The notes beneath the pieces are model-generated. The model was not told the origin of the DNA, made no database searches, and saw only the letters and a program-made list of their open reading frames with translations. Position numbers and translations under genes: made by a program. Source: Ophiobolus disseminans (Eukaryota > Ascomycota > Dothideomycetes > Pleosporales > Phaeosphaeriaceae). From it: a stretch of DNA of 64,000 bases. Positions 49,785 to 62,181 of this stretch are shown in pieces (position 1 is the stretch's first letter; every line of letters begins with the position of its first letter). Where the stretch lies: assembly GCA_010093685.1 (NCBI GenBank), contig MU006217.1:1781644-1845643 (forward strand), in the 5' to 3' direction.

Positions 49785-51565
49785 TCAAGCATCGTCTACC
49801 TTCAACACTTGACCGCTGGTGGTTATCTCCACCTTTGCGCGCTTAAGCGATGCGTTGCGAGGATTCGGAGCGTCAAAGATCTCCTTCAACTCCTCCAGTG
49901 TCTTGCCGGCAGTCTCGACGAAGAACCTGCGGTATGTTAGCTTGCAGTGCTCGATTCCAATAACGCTACAACCTACCAGTAGATGACGGCAATCTCAACG
50001 CAGATCCACACGATGTAGACAATGTATAGCTTCCACTTGATCTTCTCAATACCAACAGAGATACCATACGTGTTGACCACCATGGCGATGTTCAGGAAGA
50101 GGAAGTTGAGTCCGGAGCCCTTGGCACGCGTGCGGTTCTCCAGACACTCGACAGCATACAGTGTCTGCAGTGGCGTCCAGCCCCAAGCAAAGAATATGCC
50201 GAAGAGGTAAATCGAAACAATTGTTCCGTATGCGAGGTTATTCGATTCTGTCGCAGTGGCTGTGAAGGCAGTAAGGAGGATATAGGCAGCGAGACCGCCC
50301 CAAAGACCACCCATGAGCATCTTGCGGCGACCGAGCCTATCAAGTAGAGTGGCGCCATAGATCGCAGCAATCATGCTAAAGATGGGATTGATGGCGTTGA
50401 TGAGTAGTTGTTTGTTAGGGTCGGTAATTCCAGCATTCTTGACCATGACTGGAGGGTCAGAGTTAGTTCACGCGCATAGCGAACACGGGTAACTGCTTAC
50501 GTGGCATGAAATAGCTGACGACGTTGTTGCCGCTCCATTGACCGAAAAAGGCCATGCAGATAACCATGGCTAGTCGATACCTAGCGCCTTTTGTATTGAA
50601 GAGTTCTCTGAACTCCCACCACGGGTTATCGTTGCGCGTCACGGAAAAGTCCTCGGTGATCTCGCGAAGTTGAAGCTGGACGATGGGCGAGTTTGGATCA
50701 CCCTCGCCGTGGTACTTTACCATGATCGCAATAGCTTCCTCGCGGCGGTCTTTTGACAAAAGCCATCGCGGTGTCTCGGGAAAGAACATGATCAATGCCA
50801 TGACAATAGAGGGCAGAACGCATTGTACGATAGTGGGAATTCTCCAGGCCCAGGAGGAATTCTCGAGATTCAGGTTGGTTCCGTATGTGGTCCAGCCGGC
50901 CAGAATGTTTCCAAGCCACCAGAAGTTGTTGTACATGCCTGCCATCGTTCCTCGGTATGCTGGATGAGCAAGCTCAACCGTATAGGCTGGTCCTGCTGCA
51001 GATGCAATCGAGGCACCGAACCCAAGAATGAAGCGACCAGCCTTAAACTGGCCCATTTCATGTGCTGAGGCTTGAATAGCGGTACCAACCAGAACGAGTG
51101 CGCATCCAACGAAGATGCAAACGCGTCGACCATAACCATCTGCAAAGAAGCCGCAGAACGGAAAAGCCGCTATCTGTCCCAAGTTGTAAATGATGAAGAC
51201 GATGCCCGCTGAAGAACCTTCGCCAGTGAGGCCAAATGTGTTCTGATACGACTGCATGGCATTAATGGCGCCCATGAGCGAAGAATCGAAGCCATTCAGC
51301 GTTGAAACAAGATATCCAACGCCCATTATGCCATAGAGTTGTATCATGCTGCGAGAAAGTAATTTTGGCTTCTGTGCCTCGAGGGCGGCAGCTGTCTGTT
51401 GTTAGTGACATACCACGAATACAGGATGGCTCTATAATTACCAAGAGCTACTGAAGCGACATTGGCCTCCTTGACATTCCCAGACTTATGTAAATCATCT
51501 GTAACATCGTAGTGCTCAATGCCTACACCTTCATTCTCTTTTCGGTCCATCGTAATGAATAGCAC
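49785..51565 (-). CDS. MFS sugar permease, probable lactose transporter
   Basis: Four exons on the minus strand, 51565-51442, 51391-50501, 50448-49977 and 49926-49785, join in phase to 542 residues. The protein should be a twelve-span plasma-membrane proton/sugar symporter of the sugar porter family. Signatures are NGFDSSLMGAINAMQSYQ in span 1, GFFADGYGRRVCIFVG after span 2, FILGFGASIASAAGPAYTVE, PETPRWLLSKDRREEA before the central loop, LLDRLGRRKMLMGG, and the end motif ETAGKTLEELKEIF. The first ATG is 51565 (MLFITMDRKENEGVG); the Met at 51550 is an alternative. Lactose is inferred from the divergent beta-galactosidase neighbour and similarity to Lac12-type permeases. Introns are 50, 52 and 50 bases. 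Confidence 0.92.
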
Positions 51566-52442
51566 AAAGCGACGAACAAGTGATGTATCGAATAGCCAAA
51601 AGGCTCAATGCAACAAGTAATGATTGGCAACCTCATGGGTAACAGACCCATTTATACTACTGAAAAGGTTGCAAACTTCTCCGCAAGCTAAGCTGCATGC
51701 CAACCACGTGGACGACGCCGAGGCACAATACCTTCCCAGTAGTATGCCGATGCCCGTTGCTTTCTTGGTAAAATCAAATGGCCGCAGCCACCCCGCCTGC
51801 CAAGTATGCTTGTGCAAGCCGCCCAAGTCCATATCCAGACACTGGTCTCGCGGAGCGGGAAAATAGGGCATTCATAACCGTTGCTTAGCACGCCTCGAGA
51901 AAAGTCGCGCGGAAGTAGTACCTGGACAAGATTCGTGGCGGAGGGATAAGTTCGGAAAGGTGCAAGTTTGCGCGCAACCTTCCGCGTATGTACAGAGGCA
52001 GCGAGTCGAACAGCGACTTGTGGCGGCTCTTTATGAGTCGTGGTGCAATCTAAAGGTCGATGCGATGGAGTGTTTCTGGCTAGGTCAAAGGCAAACGTGG
52101 AGAAAGCCCGGAGAAAATGTGGGGTTGTGTTCGATCTTTCCCGATTCGAGACAAACTATGCTACTTGTAGTAGACCGACCGGTGATCTTCACAGAACTTG
52201 CCATCGTGTTGAATTGACCCGACGCTATCCTCCAACATGCAAGAATCGCCGGTTTTTGCCATTGCCAAGTGGTCGCGTACATGAGTTACCATACCATCAC
52301 CTGGCTTGATGTAACCTGCACGGGTGGCTGTCCCAATCTGGTCATGCCACGCTCTGCCGGCAACGTTACCCAGGTAGGGATGCAAGCAGTTGTCAACATC
52401 TGATGATGCTCACGATGCTACTCTCTGCTCATACCGTACACA
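51566..52442. promoter_or_regulatory. Bidirectional promoter of the permease/beta-galactosidase pair
   Basis: An 877-base region lies between the two divergent starts. It carries several SYGGRG words, the consensus for the carbon repressor CreA: GCGGAG at 51850 and 51938, a reverse match CCCCGC near 51796, and the cluster at 52097-52124. Shared carbon repression and inducer control is inferred. Short open frames inside look like shadows. Confidence 0.65.
52097..52124 (+). promoter_or_regulatory. Cluster of three CreA-type SYGGRG motifs
   Basis: GTGGAG at 52097-52102, CCGGAG at 52108-52113 and GTGGGG at 52119-52124 lie within 28 bases. Functional CreA sites are known to occur in close pairs. 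The motif is short, so chance is possible. Confidence 0.5.
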
Positions 52443-55400
52443 ATGGCTTCAGGAAAACACCCAGTTGGCGTGCCAGACTGGAACAACCTCAACGTCCTAC
52501 ACAGGAACACGCTATCGCCGCGCGCCTACTTCCACAATTACCCATCGGAAGCAGATGCGTTGTCATACGATGTGACAAAGTCCAAAACACACAGCCTGTC
52601 AGGAACATGGAAGTTCCAGCATGCATACTCGCCTTTTGAGGCTCCGGAAGGATTCGAAGCATCGTCATTCGATACATCGAAATGGAGCGACATTGGCGTG
52701 CCTGGTATGTGGCAGCTACAGGGCCATGGAAAGGGACCACAGTATACGAACGTACAATACCCCATTCCTGTGGACCCTCCCAACGTCTCTTTTACCGAGA
52801 ACGAAACTGGATCCTACATCAAGAGATTCAAGATACCACAGGAGTTGAAAGGTGAACAGATTCGCCTGAGATTTGAGGGCGTCGATGCTGCCTTCCATGT
52901 TTGGGTGAACGGGAAAGAAGTTGGTTACTCCCAAGGAAGCAGAAACCCAGATGAATTCGACATCACTGGCGAGGTTGATTTCGACGGCGAGAACGTACTC
53001 GCAGTGAGAGTATATCAACTGTGTGACGGGACTTACATAGAAGATCAGGACCAGTGGTGGCTTTCTGGCATGTGAGTGTGCGTCATATCTTTGCCGCTTG
53101 ATAACGCTGATTTGACAGATTTCGTGATGTCTTTTTGGTAGCCTTCCCAAGAGAGGAGCGTATCGAGAATATATTCGCGCAGACTATTTTGGACGATTCG
53201 TACATGGATGCGGACCTCAAGGTCAAGATTAGCGCAACTGGGTCCGGGAAAGTGACGCTTAAGCTTCTAGATGCGAGTAAAGCAGTATTGAAAACATCGC
53301 AAGCAGATGTTGATAGCAATGGCCTAGCTGAAATCAGCATCCCGGTCAAGAATCCCTTGAAATGGACTGCCGAGGCCCCTAACCTCTATCACCTCGTAGT
53401 GTCCTTGGGCTCCGAACAGTACATCAGCCAGCGTATTGGTTTCCGCCAAGTGGAGATGAAGGACGGGCTGTTGAAAGTGAATGGGGAAAGAATTGTGTTC
53501 CGAGGAGTCAATCGACACGAGCATCATCCCAAGTTCGGCCGGACAGTGCCCCTCGAATTCCTGAAGCAAGATCTACTCACGATGAAGCGCCACAACATCA
53601 ATGCCATTCGAACTTCCCACCAGTTGAACGATCCGAGGTTATACGAGCTCGCTGACGAGATGGGCTTCTGGGTCATGGACGAGGCTGATTTAGAATGCCA
53701 TGGTTTCGAGGTCATTGCTGATAAGGAGCTCACCCCTTCCGAGCGAGAGCTGCCATTCCGCGAGCGTCAACTTCTCACTCGGAGCAAAGCAGCCGAATGG
53801 ACCACGAACAACCTAGATTGGACTGCGGCGTACGTTGATCGTGCTGAGCACCTGGTCAAGCGCGACCAACTGCATCCGTCCATCATCTGCTGGAGCTTGG
53901 GTAATGAGGCTTTCTTCGGACGAAACTTCAAGGCCATGTACGATCATATCAAAGCGTACGATGATAGCAGGCCTATCCATTACGAGGCGGACATATTTGC
54001 AGAGACCATGGACATGTACTCACGAATGTATCCACCCGTCGACGAGATTGTCAATTTTGCGGAGGATAAGGATAAGACGAAGCCGCTTGTGCTATGCGAA
54101 TTTGTAAGAATACCGATGCCTTGGGGAGGGACTCGAACTGATTTAGACAGATTCACGCCATGGGTAACGGTCCCGGGAATATCAAGGAATACGTCGATGC
54201 TTTCTACAAATATCCTACCCTGCAAGGTGGATTCGCCTGGGAATGGGCCAATCATGGTCTTGTGACCAAAGACAAGCACACGAGCGAAGAGTTCATGGCT
54301 TATGGCGGGGACTTTGATGAAGAAGGTATGTGTTTTCCAAATGGTTTGTGTGTGCAACGAGAACTGACTTTGTCTATCTTCAGTCCATGACTCTACGTTC
54401 GTCATGGACGGCTTGGTGAACTCAGATCACACTCCCAATGCAGGCTTGATCGAGTACAAGAAAGCCATCGAGCCAGTACAACTCGTTGAGTCTACAAAGA
54501 CGAAAGCCAAGTTCATCAGCAGATATGACTTCATAACTTTGGATCATCTTACTTGCGAATACTTTATTGCTTCGGAATCTGGAAATGAGGGCAACTCTGG
54601 TGCCTTGGCTATTCCCACTGGCATCGCAGCAGGCCAAACTTTTGAGATTGACCTTCCGGAGATAACTAGTCCCGCTGGCGAAGTGCTACTTAACATTTCT
54701 TTTGGCTTGAAGGAAGCTACGCCTTACCTAGAAAAGGGCTTCGAAATCGCCACGGCTCAAGTCCCTATCACCGCGGTCGCTCCTCTACAGCAGCCGTCTT
54801 CCTCGAATGCAAAGCTTGGAATCAGCACGTTGCGAAACCTGCTAAACATCACAGCGTCAGAAACCACATGGACATTCAACACACTCCACGGCACACTAAC
54901 ATCATGGCGCCACAACTCCGTGCAGCTAATCAGCCAAGCCCCAAAACTCGATATTTTTCGCGCACCCACTGACAACGACATACCCCAAGACGGCTGGGAC
55001 TGGAAGGACAAAGAAGTTCACCTCGCCCGCCCTTCAACACGCAAAGTCGAATGGACCCAACCATCCGCCGACACACTCACCATCACCGTGCACCAACGTC
55101 TCGCACCCCCTGTTCTATCATGGTCCATCGAATCGCTCCTCACATATACCTTCCGCGCCAACGGCAGCGTAACCATCAACGTAAGCGGCAACCCCAGCGG
55201 CGAGAATCTACCGCGGACACTGCCACGTATCGGCCTCGTACTGGAATTACCAAAAGTCTTCCAGTCCGTCGAGTGGTTCGGCCGCGGACCCAGCGAATCC
55301 TACCGCGACTCCAAGCTCTCGCAGCGCGTGGGCAAATACTCCTTCCCATCCATCGACGAACTGTGGATCGACTACGAAGTCCCACAAGAGAGCTCGAACC

Positions 55401-55696
55401 GCACGGATACGCGATGGGTGGCGCTTTCTGATTCGAAGACGTCCCTCTTCGCGCAGTTTGTTGACAAGGGGGAGAGGAAGTTGTTTGATTTCCAGGCTAG
55501 TCAGTATGATATGCACGATGTGGCTGCGGCGGGGCATCCGTATCAGCTGCGCAAGAAGAAAAAGGATAGTGTGGTACTGCGGCTGGATGCGGAGCATCAT
55601 GGGTTGGGGAGTGGGAGTTGTGGGCCCAGGACGTTGGAGGAGTATGCGTTGCTGACGAAAGCGTTTGGGTTTGAGGTGTTGTTGCAGGCGAAGTAG
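52443..55696 (+). CDS. Beta-galactosidase, glycoside hydrolase family 2, intracellular
   Basis: Exons 52443-53071, 53119-54103, 54151-54325 and 54384-55696 encode 1033 residues, the usual size of LacZ-type enzymes. It hydrolyses lactose to glucose and galactose. The domains are a sugar-binding jelly roll (about 50-215; LSGTWKFQHAYSPFEAPEGF), an immunoglobulin-like domain (to about 325), the TIM barrel (about 325-625), a second immunoglobulin-like domain and the beta-sandwich domain 5 (about 740-1030; WFGRGPSESYRDSK). The acid/base is Glu473 in WSLGNEAFFG and the nucleophile Glu537 in VLCEFIHAMGNGPG. RTSHQLNDPRLYELADEMGF is typical. There is no signal peptide, so it acts on imported lactose. 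Introns are 47, 47 and 58 bases; the second cuts directly after LCEF. All catalytic residues are present. Confidence 0.96.
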
Positions 55697-56385
55697 GGCT
55701 GGGAGGTGGTGGTTCGATATGTTCTGGCATGTTGTTTGGGTTCGGTGGTGGGGCTTGGATGTGCGGCTGATTCAATCTCAGATTTGTGGGGGATGGGCGC
55801 GAGAGCTTTGATCGTGGTGGTGCTGGGTGAGACTTTTTGTGTCCCTGATTCACTCATGCTTTTCTAGTAGCTCGTTCGGGATTTGCACGTCGTCTGACCT
55901 CGGGGCTAAATGTGCACTGGAATTGGACTTAACAACATTTCGAATTGAAGCTCGAAATTTCTCGCTAATAACTACGTGCAGTACACAAGCAGAGAGCATA
56001 GGCTGAATGACCTTTAGTAGTAATAGCATCGTAGATTACAACCGCTATTTCTCCTGGTGCTGCCTGTTCAGCTCGCTTGCTTTGCGTCTAGATGGAAAGC
56101 TCGGGTGCCAGAGCGCGCTGCGACGAAAGGGTGAGTGAGGCTACACGATCACGTTACCTCCGCCGGACCATCCTCACCGCCTTCCTGAGAAAGTGTTCAG
56201 ATTCCCCGGCTAGTCATCCTTACCCATGTCTTGGATTCATGGTGCACGTTGCCGCCGAAAAATAAAGTCAATAAGTATATAGAACAAGACCAAAGCAATC
56301 CGAAGTCCGACCATCAGCATTCCAAACCCTCAAGACATCACTCATCGATAAAATATACACTACCTTTCGCCATACCTAGCTCACC
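55697..56385. other. Intergenic region
   Basis: About 690 bases. The first 150 bases are the beta-galactosidase 3' flank. No supportable gene is seen. Confidence 0.45.
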
Positions 56386-57081
56386 ATGTCAACACCACCC
56401 TCTCCCTCTCCAACGCCCCCCTCCCGACCCCGCCTCAAACCCCTCAACGTCCCACCACCATGGCGCGCCCCCCGTCTCCCCACGCCCCGGCGCGCAACAT
56501 TCCCACCCGCAGGCCCTCCTCCGGGCGTCAGCGCTCCTCCCGTCCCGCCCCTATCCTTCTGGACACCCGACACGCCCTTCTCGCCCATCAATCCGTTCCT
56601 CATCCCGCCGCAAACGCCAGCCACCAGGGCACACGCGCTCTTCCCACCGGCGGCGCCGCTGCTACCCGCATCCCCGCTTTCGATGTTCGATCGCGCGGTA
56701 TCGCCGATGTCGGGGCTGTTTGTCGTGTCGCCAATGTCGCCTACTCTTCATAGCTGGATTCCCGCCCCAGTCTTTGGGGAGCAGATGGTGCGGTTTCCGG
56801 TTAGTCCGTTGACGCCGCACTGGTTGGATCCGCGGACGCCGCCGTGTGTGCCGGGGATGACGGTGCCGATGGAGACGGGTGGTGGAGATGGTGAGGGCGG
56901 GAAAAAGGGTGGCGGTGTGGTGGCGGTAAGGCGGGATGGAGTGGGAGTGAGGGGAGGGTTCTTGAGGTGGATGGTTGGGGGAAAGGAAGATAAGAGAGAG
57001 AGTAAGAAGAAGAGATGGATGAACAGAGGATGGAAAGGACTGGTGGGTCGCAAGGAGGGGAAATTACATGTTGTAGGGTGA
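56386..57081 (+). CDS. Proline-rich protein with basic tail, function unknown
   Basis: A single exon encodes 231 residues. The first 150 are proline-rich with repeated SP, TP and PP (MSTPPSPSPTPPSRPRLKPL, FWTPDTPFSPINPFLIPPQT). The last 80 are glycine- then lysine/arginine-rich (GGFLRWMVGGKEDKRESKKK, RWMNRGWKGLVGRKEG). Such composition suggests a disordered protein with possible SH3 or WW ligands and nucleic-acid or membrane affinity. No domain is recognised. Open frame length and third-position GC bias favour a real gene, but the low complexity means a shadow is possible: an antisense frame of 117 codons overlaps. Confidence 0.55.
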   Translation: MSTPPSPSPTPPSRPRLKPLNVPPPWRAPRLPTPRRATFPPAGPPPGVSAPPVPPLSFWTPDTPFSPINPFLIPPQTPATRAHALFPPAAPLLPASPLSMFDRAVSPMSGLFVVSPMSPTLHSWIPAPVFGEQMVRFPVSPLTPHWLDPRTPPCVPGMTVPMETGGGDGEGGKKGGGVVAVRRDGVGVRGGFLRWMVGGKEDKRESKKKRWMNRGWKGLVGRKEGKLHVVG

Positions 57082-59274
57082 GAGGAGGTTGGGACGCTGA
57101 AGAATACGACGATGCGAGCACGATAGTGGTAGTTTGTAACGATCCGGAGTTCAAGGAAGCTATTGTGAATTGTGTGTGTGGGTGTACAGCATAATTACAC
57201 GGTTTCGAAGGGTCTTTGACTGCTCATAGTTGAGATGGTGCAAATCTGTAACACCAAGAATTGACGATGCTGTGTTGGTGATTGAAGCAGTGTTACATTG
57301 CATTGCTGCTGTAAGAGTTTGCCGTTGTACCATCGGTAAGATTCTAATATCTCTTTAGATGTTTGCTGTTCCGCAATACCAATACCTTGCCGTGCGTGTT
57401 TCCCAACACAGTGATGAGGGTGTCATGCAGCCATAATCTGCCCGGGAGGTTGACAACGTAATAAATAGCTTGTATCGCCGGTGATGCACCGGTGAAGAGG
57501 ACTAGACGACTCTAGGTCGCACTAACGAGCATAGCGGTGAGTACTGGTTCGCGAGAGTAGCACCGTGTCTAGTACAGAGTTTGAGCACTAGCGCAAGGCA
57601 CATGAGTACCAACACGTTCCTGGGATCGGGGGTCAACCTTACACGGACCCTGCGTCGCGATGGCGTGTTTGAAGGCAGATTTTCATCCTGACCTGTGCAA
57701 AACGCCTCTCTGCTATCTAGGTGGGTTTTTCGGAATGCACGAGCCGGAAGAAACGAGACGAAATGACAATAGGAAAGATAACGAATTGGCAAGTTACGTG
57801 CGCTAGGATCCACAGATAGTGCCTGGAGTCCTGACACAAGTCGAAGGGAGCTTTGGTCTGACGGCGATCAGAGTCGGCGCTGCACGATTCGGTTATCAGT
57901 GGAGCAGCCGACAACCACGGTAGAGTGAGGTGTTCCAGAGCGCTATGCTAGATTGCGACATGAGGATTGTTGGTTGTGCGCCACAGGCATCGGGGTCGCG
58001 GCACCCTGACGTGATTTGTCTGATGAGTGGACATGCTGGAGATTGTGGTGTTCTCTGGCCTGATACGAGGTCGCGCTCTCCGTAGGTCTTGGAAATCATC
58101 CTACGAGGATTGGCGGGCTTGGCACCGCGAGTAAGCATATGGCGAGGGCGCAATTGGCTGCTGCGCGATGCGATGAGTGAAGGTTGCCATCGACCATCGT
58201 CAGCGCAGCCGATCTGAGATGGCGACCAGCGTCACAGAGGGCGCGCCGTGCAGCCTCTTATGAAGGGTCGCTGGCGTGGCACCGTCGTCCCCCACGCGAC
58301 TGATAAGGGTGGGCACGTGAGACGGGGTGGTGTTGGGCCAGACTGAGAGGGGACGAAAGGCCGCAGTGTAACGCGACGCTGCGCCGCAGTCATTTCATTT
58401 GCATTTCGAGCTTGGCCGGCATGCAGCCATCGAGCTGCAAGCACCTCGATAGTCGCAGTGACATATAACGACAGCCACAGCCTGGGCCGTGACAAAGAAG
58501 ATGAAGCGCAGGTGAGGTCTGGGGTGCCAAGGCGCGCGACTCCTGGCCAAACGCATGCACTTGGTCCCGAAGGGGAAGGTGCAAAGCGCAGGCGAACCAT
58601 GGGGTAGCGTGCACGTGAGCAGGGTTCTGGCTAACACGATGCACGCAATTCCCCTCCCCTTGGCTCCAACCAGCACATAACGCGCTGCATGTCTCCAGCG
58701 CCCGGGCGGCTTATCTGCAGGCGGCCTGCGCTGGTCCTTTGCCTGGAGAGGCAAGAGACAAGCAAAGCGCAAGACAAGGCGTCGGCGGCCAACCTTCTAG
58801 AAAGCTGCAGCGCTTCCATGTCGGCACCGTCGCAGGTGTTATCAGGCCCATTGCGGCTACACCTCCGCCCCAGCGGCCGGGTCTGACCAACGAGCCTCGC
58901 ATCGAATCTCGCCCAGCGGCCAGGGATGCTGTGATGGGGAGGTCCCAAGGCCTGCCGCTGCCGCCACCCTGCCTAGCGCGTGCTTCTTTGCCAATTCACT
59001 CGCGTGCTGCCTGTAGCGCTGTCACTCGAGCCAACCACGCCGCGCCCTGCCCTATCAGCAACCACTGCCCTTGGTTCGGCCTCCCACAGGCCAAGCACCT
59101 GCCCCGTGCGCCTGCAATCGCGAGCAGCTCTACATGGACTTGGGATAAATTGCCCCTCCGCTGATCCCAAACTACAATAAAGCACGCCGCGTCCCGGGGT
59201 GTCGACCTTTAGATCCGTCTCTCCTTCACCCCTCCTGACCTCTCTCCCCCTGCACCACATCCACCTCGCCCACC
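57082..59274. other. Long non-coding region upstream of amino acid permease
   Basis: About 2.2 kb with many short open frames on both strands but none with family signals, start context or splice structure. The last 80 bases before the permease ATG are CT-rich (CTCTCCTTCACCCCTCCTGA). It may hold a long regulatory region or a non-coding transcript; I cannot distinguish these. Confidence 0.5.
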
Positions 59275-61213
59275 ATGGACCACGAGAAGGCTGTCCCCGC
59301 CAACGAGAAGGCGGTGCACAACCACCCCAACACCGTGCCAGATGCCGACCAGGGTGAATGGCGCGAGCAGGAGAGCTTCGCGACCCGCAATGGCCTCACC
59401 CTGAAGTCCTTCCAGCGCCGTCCCCAGACGGGTCCCATGGTTGTCCTCGACAAGTCCATGAAGACGCGCCATCTGCACATGATTGCCATCGGTGGCTCCA
59501 TCGGTGCTGGTTTCTTCGTCGGTTCCGGCGGTGCCCTCAACAAGGGTGTAAGTTGATAGCACCTTCTAATTCCCATGGTCACGCGCTCACACTCACCCGC
59601 AGGGCCCCGCCGCGCTCTTCATTGATTTCTCCCTCATGGGCATCATGATCTTCAACGTCGGTAAGTCGCATTGTGGCGCTCTTGGCCTGCGTAGGTGGAA
59701 CTAACAGTCCGCCAGTCTACGCTCTCGGTGAACTCGCTGTCATGTACCCCGTCTCTGGTGGCTTCTACACGTACTCTACTCGCTTTATCGACCCGTCATG
59801 GGGTTTCGCCATGGGCTGGAACTATGTCTTCCAATGGGCCATCGTCTTGCCTCTGGAACTGAACGTCGCCGCTTTGACAGTCAAGTACTGGGCTGGTGCC
59901 CAAGACGTTAATGACGGAGTCTTCATCGCCGTCTTTTGGATCTTCATCATTCTCATCAACGTCATGGGTACTCTGGGTTACGCAGAGGAGGAGTTTTGGT
60001 CGTCCTGCCTGAAGCTCTCTGCCACTGTCATTTTCATGATCATCGCCCTCATCCTCGTCTGCGGTGGAGGTCCCAGCAAGGGCATCTACTCCGAGTACTG
60101 GGGTGCTCGCACTTGGTATGATCCTGGTGCCTTCAACAACGGCTTCAAGGGTTTCTGCTCTGTCTTCGTCACCGCCGCCTTTTCCTTCTCCGGTACCGAG
60201 CTCGTCGGTTTGGCTGCTGCCGAGACAAAGAACCCCCTCAAGTCGCTCCCCGGAGCTATCCGACAGGTTTTCTGGCGTATTACCCTGTAAGTTTCGTCTA
60301 ATCTCTATTGAAGCCTCTCAAAAACAGCCACTGACTCTACCAATAGCTTCTATATTCTTGGGCTTACCTTTGTTGGTCTGCTCGTTCGCCACGACGATGA
60401 ACGCCTGCTCGGCGGCGGTGGCTCCAACACATCGCCCTTCGTCATTGCGTCCAAGGATGCTGGTCTGATTGGTTTTGACAGCTTCATGAATGTCGTCATT
60501 CTCGTGTCCGTCGTCTCCATTGGTGTGTCCGGTGTCTACGGTGGTTCGCGTACCCTCACTGCGCTGGCTGAACAGGGATACGCCCCTAAGGTCTTCACCT
60601 ACATTGACCGCTCCGGCCGCCCTCTCTGGTCCGTCTTGTTCATCCTTATGTGGGGCGCTCTTGCGTATATGAACTTTGCCGCCACCGGTGAAGTCGTCTT
60701 CAACTGGTTGCTGTCTTTGTCCGGTCTCGCCGCTTTGTTCACCTGGGGCTCTATCTGCCTGGCCCACATCCGCTTCCGCAAGGCTTGGGCTTATCACGGC
60801 CACACCCTAGATGAGATTCCATTCAAGGCTGCTGGTGGTGTCTGGGGATCTTGGCTCGGATTGACCATTATCTTCGTCGTCCTCATGGCGCAGGTAAGAA
60901 TATCCCACCCTGAGTGTTTTACAGTCATGCTTACAAGGTTAATCAGTTCTACACTGCCGTCTCTCCTCTCGGCCTCGAGCCTGGAAAGAAGACCGGTACT
61001 GTTTCTCAGTTCTTCGAGTCCTACCTCGCTCTCTTCGTTGTTGGCGCTTTCTGGATCGCCGGTTACTTCTGGAAGAAGGAGGGCTGGCTCCGAACTGCTC
61101 AGATGGACGTCGACACTGGTCGCCGTGAGCTCGACTGGGACACCATCAACAAGGAGCGTGAGGAGATTAGGACCTGGCCCGCATGGAAGCGTACCCTGCA
61201 CCGCATCTTCTAG
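59275..61213 (+). CDS. Amino acid permease (AAP/YAT family)
   Basis: Exons 59275-59547, 59603-59660, 59716-60286, 60347-60893 and 60938-61213 join in phase to 574 residues. The protein should be a twelve-span plasma-membrane proton/amino acid symporter. The cytosolic N-tail contains several Lys and Ser (MDHEKAVPANEKAVHNHPNT). Family signatures are HMIAIGGSIGAGFFVGSGGA in span 1, ELAVMYPVSGGFYTYSTRFI, GWNYVFQWAIVLPLELNVAA, FSFSGTELVGLAAAETKNP and GVYGGSRTLTALAEQGYAPK. The C-terminal tail ends WKRTLHRIF. Introns are 55, 55, 60 and 44 bases with GTAAGT or GTAAGA donors. Third-position codon bias to C is strong (for example CTC, GTC, ATC), suggesting high expression. Substrate range cannot be read from sequence; similarity is to Gap1/Agp-type general permeases. 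Confidence 0.95.
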
Positions 61214-61636
61214 AGGTTTAATAACAACATGTTGGCAAGACGTCATTGGGGAGTCGCTGTATTCTAGTGCTGGGCGGCTGCAGCTCTGCGCTGCAGCCGT
61301 AGTTCGATTTATGTAGTGTAATTTATATCGTCGGTTGAAGAATCCTGAATCTGGCGTGCGTTTAATGCAATGCTCGTGAACAGCGCCGCATTACTGAATA
61401 TGCAGATGCCGCTCAATTCTTCACGCCTAATATATCACGCTTATTAAATGAAGCCAAATTCCCCGCGCCAAACAATTCACGTGACCCTCTCCCCACCTGC
61501 ACCCAGCACCAATTTCTCCCCATCCATAATTCAAATCCTCGAGTTGTCGAATTAAGGTTTCTCGGGACCGCGCCGTATGACGTTCCCAGCAGGCGCGGTG
61601 CGGTCGCTGCTGGCCGTTTGCGGCACTTGCAGGCCC

Positions 61637-61701
61637 CAGATCTGAGGTTCGGGAACGGCCACCTCAGATCTGAGGTTCGGGAAGCTGTGAACCCAGATCT
61701 G
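61637..61701. repeat. Three copies of a palindromic CAGATCTG repeat
   Basis: CAGATCTGAGG occurs at 61637, 61665 and 61694, spaced 28 and 29 bases. The first two copies extend to CAGATCTGAGGTTCGGGAA. The core CAGATCTG is a perfect palindrome, and the middle copy extends to CTCAGATCTGAG. Confidence 0.85.
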
Positions 61702-62181
61702 AGGCCGTTCAGCCACCACCCGGCAGCCCGCCCGTGCAAGGCGCATAGAACCAAGCTTTCGGACAAGCAGTCGGTACTTGGGGTGCATTAGTTTCGTGAG
61801 TTCGGGATTTGTTTTTTGTGCGCCATGTGCGCTGGATGGTGGGACGTGTGGTGGGGGGTGTATGTTGCGATGCAGCAGAGCAGCCTCATACAGGTGAGCT
61901 AAGCTGGTGTTCACGCATATTACTTGTTAACTAGAGCACAATCATTGTTATTTGCTGTAAACCCAAAGGAAACTTGAAAAAGCCCAGACTTTTATTTTCA
62001 GGAAATAGGTATCATCCAATGAATAGGCAATGCTCAAATCCTCCCCAACCCGGTAAATTCCACGAAATGAAACTACAACACCTTGGCTTTTGAAAGACGT
62101 GGTATATCTCTTCTGTCCTATCTTGGTGTCGGGAACAACCGCCCTCCTCCGCATTAATACATTAAACAACAACGACTGCGG

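Noticed and set aside
49539..49940. 133-codon plus-strand frame overlapping the permease 3' end
   Set aside because: Its 3' half is antisense to the permease last exon and intron; its first half has no family signal.
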